Shown piece by piece: positions 5,734 through 6,098 of a stretch of 6,098 nucleotides of DNA (position 1 is its first letter; each line of letters begins with the position of its first letter). This stretch comes from Candidatus Shapirobacteria bacterium UBA4062 (GTDB lineage: Bacteria > Patescibacteriota > Microgenomatia > UBA12405), in the NCBI GenBank assembly GCA_002382075.1, contig DFZG01000042.1, forward strand, positions 1-6,098, read 5' to 3'. Both the position numbers and the translations under genes were made by a program. The notes under the pieces are model-generated. The model worked only from the letters and a program-made list of their open reading frames with translations. It did not search any database and had not been told where the DNA came from.

Positions 5734-6098
5734 CTGAGAGCCCCGGTTAAAATTATAAGAGGGTTTGGTCCAATATTTAGAGACATTTTTTTGGCTTTAT
5801 AAAGTCCAGCCAGAGCCAAGGCGCCTTCATTGGACGTGGTGATACTTTGGAATAAAAGTTCTTTTTGGGCCAAAAGAATATCATCGTTTTGAATCGCCAG
5901 AGCTAGGGAATCAGTTTGTTTTAAGGAAGAGATTAATTGTTGTCTAAGTGGCAGAGTTTTGACGGTGAGAGCATCGGTAATATTTATAGATTCTGGTTTA
6001 TATTTTTTATCAAAATATTTAGCAAGAGTGGGGTTGGCGGCAGATTGGATGGCGAACATCTTAATGTTTTGGGGAATAGCTTGGCGGATACCCAAAAA
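5730..6098 (-). CDS. PLP-dependent fold-type II enzyme, threonine-synthase-like, C-terminal part
   Basis: The last 122 codons of a gene whose 5' part lies beyond the right edge; the frame is open to the window end, and the TTG at 6095 is best read as an internal Leu, not a start. The fragment resembles the C-terminal region of threonine synthase and related fold-type II PLP enzymes: a strand MFAIQSAANPTLAKYF (residues 13-28 counting from 6095), then a helix before AIQNDDILLAQKELLF (67-82), then the substrate/PLP-lining segment TTSNEGALALAGLYKA (86-101), and LIILTG (113-118), whose Thr-Gly is the usual cofactor-ring contact. The protein ends only three residues after LTG, somewhat shorter than typical threonine synthases. 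The catalytic Lys region is outside the window, so the reaction cannot be fixed; threonine synthase is most likely, and another beta-replacement or elimination enzyme is possible. The stop overlaps the ATP-grasp start by 4 bp. Confidence 0.75.
   Translation of the reverse strand, partial: FLGIRQAIPQNIKMFAIQSAANPTLAKYFDKKYKPESINITDALTVKTLPLRQQLISSLKQTDSLALAIQNDDILLAQKELLFQSITTSNEGALALAGLYKAKKMSLNIGPNPLIILTGALR

Noticed and set aside
5730..6095. TTG at 6095 as the true start of a small 121-residue protein
   Set aside because: The frame stays open to the window edge and the product is clearly only the C-terminal part of a larger PLP enzyme, so a partial gene is the better reading.
1..6098. CRISPR array, tRNA, rRNA, insertion sequence or tandem repeat
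   Set aside because: No repeated spacer pattern, inverted-repeat ends, transposase or RNA-like cloverleaf was seen, and all bases are accounted for by coding frames.

Overview
The window is one continuous, same-strand (minus) gene cluster for cell division and peptidoglycan synthesis. It has no gene-free stretch: every base lies in a coding region. In transcription order, right to left, it holds: the C-terminal part of a PLP-dependent, threonine-synthase-like enzyme (cut by the right edge); an ATP-grasp ligase of unassigned substrate; the SEDS protein FtsW; the glycosyltransferase MurG; a very short FtsQ/DivIB-like protein; FtsA; and FtsZ. FtsZ is cut by the left edge after 264 codons.

The right third (about 4552-6098) carries the two metabolic genes, which are not usual members of the division/cell-wall (dcw) cluster. 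The middle (2410-4555) carries FtsW, which polymerises lipid II, and MurG, which makes it. The left part (1-2426) carries FtsQ-like, FtsA and FtsZ, the scaffold and cytoskeleton of the divisome. murC, murB and ddl, often found between murG and ftsQ in other bacteria, are absent from this stretch.

All six gene junctions overlap: 4 bp (ATGA), 4 bp (GTGA), 92 bp, 17 bp, 23 bp and 1 bp (TAATG). None of the six visible start codons has a recognisable Shine-Dalgarno sequence just upstream. I see no promoter or terminator inside the window. The simplest reading is one polycistronic transcript with translation coupled from gene to gene.

The organism is probably a small-genome bacterium with G+C near 40 percent by hand sampling. 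Extreme compaction, reduced FtsQ, K/N/I/Q-rich proteins and variant MurG and FtsZ motifs suggest the Candidate Phyla Radiation (Patescibacteria), perhaps Microgenomates. That assignment is inference from general family knowledge, not from a search. TGA is used as a stop at two junctions, which argues against the recoded TGA=Gly lineages.

The points most worth following up are the PLP-enzyme/ATP-grasp pair coupled to ftsW, the Cys in the FtsZ tubulin signature, the FtsQ without room for a POTRA domain, and the 92-bp ftsW/murG dual-coding overlap.
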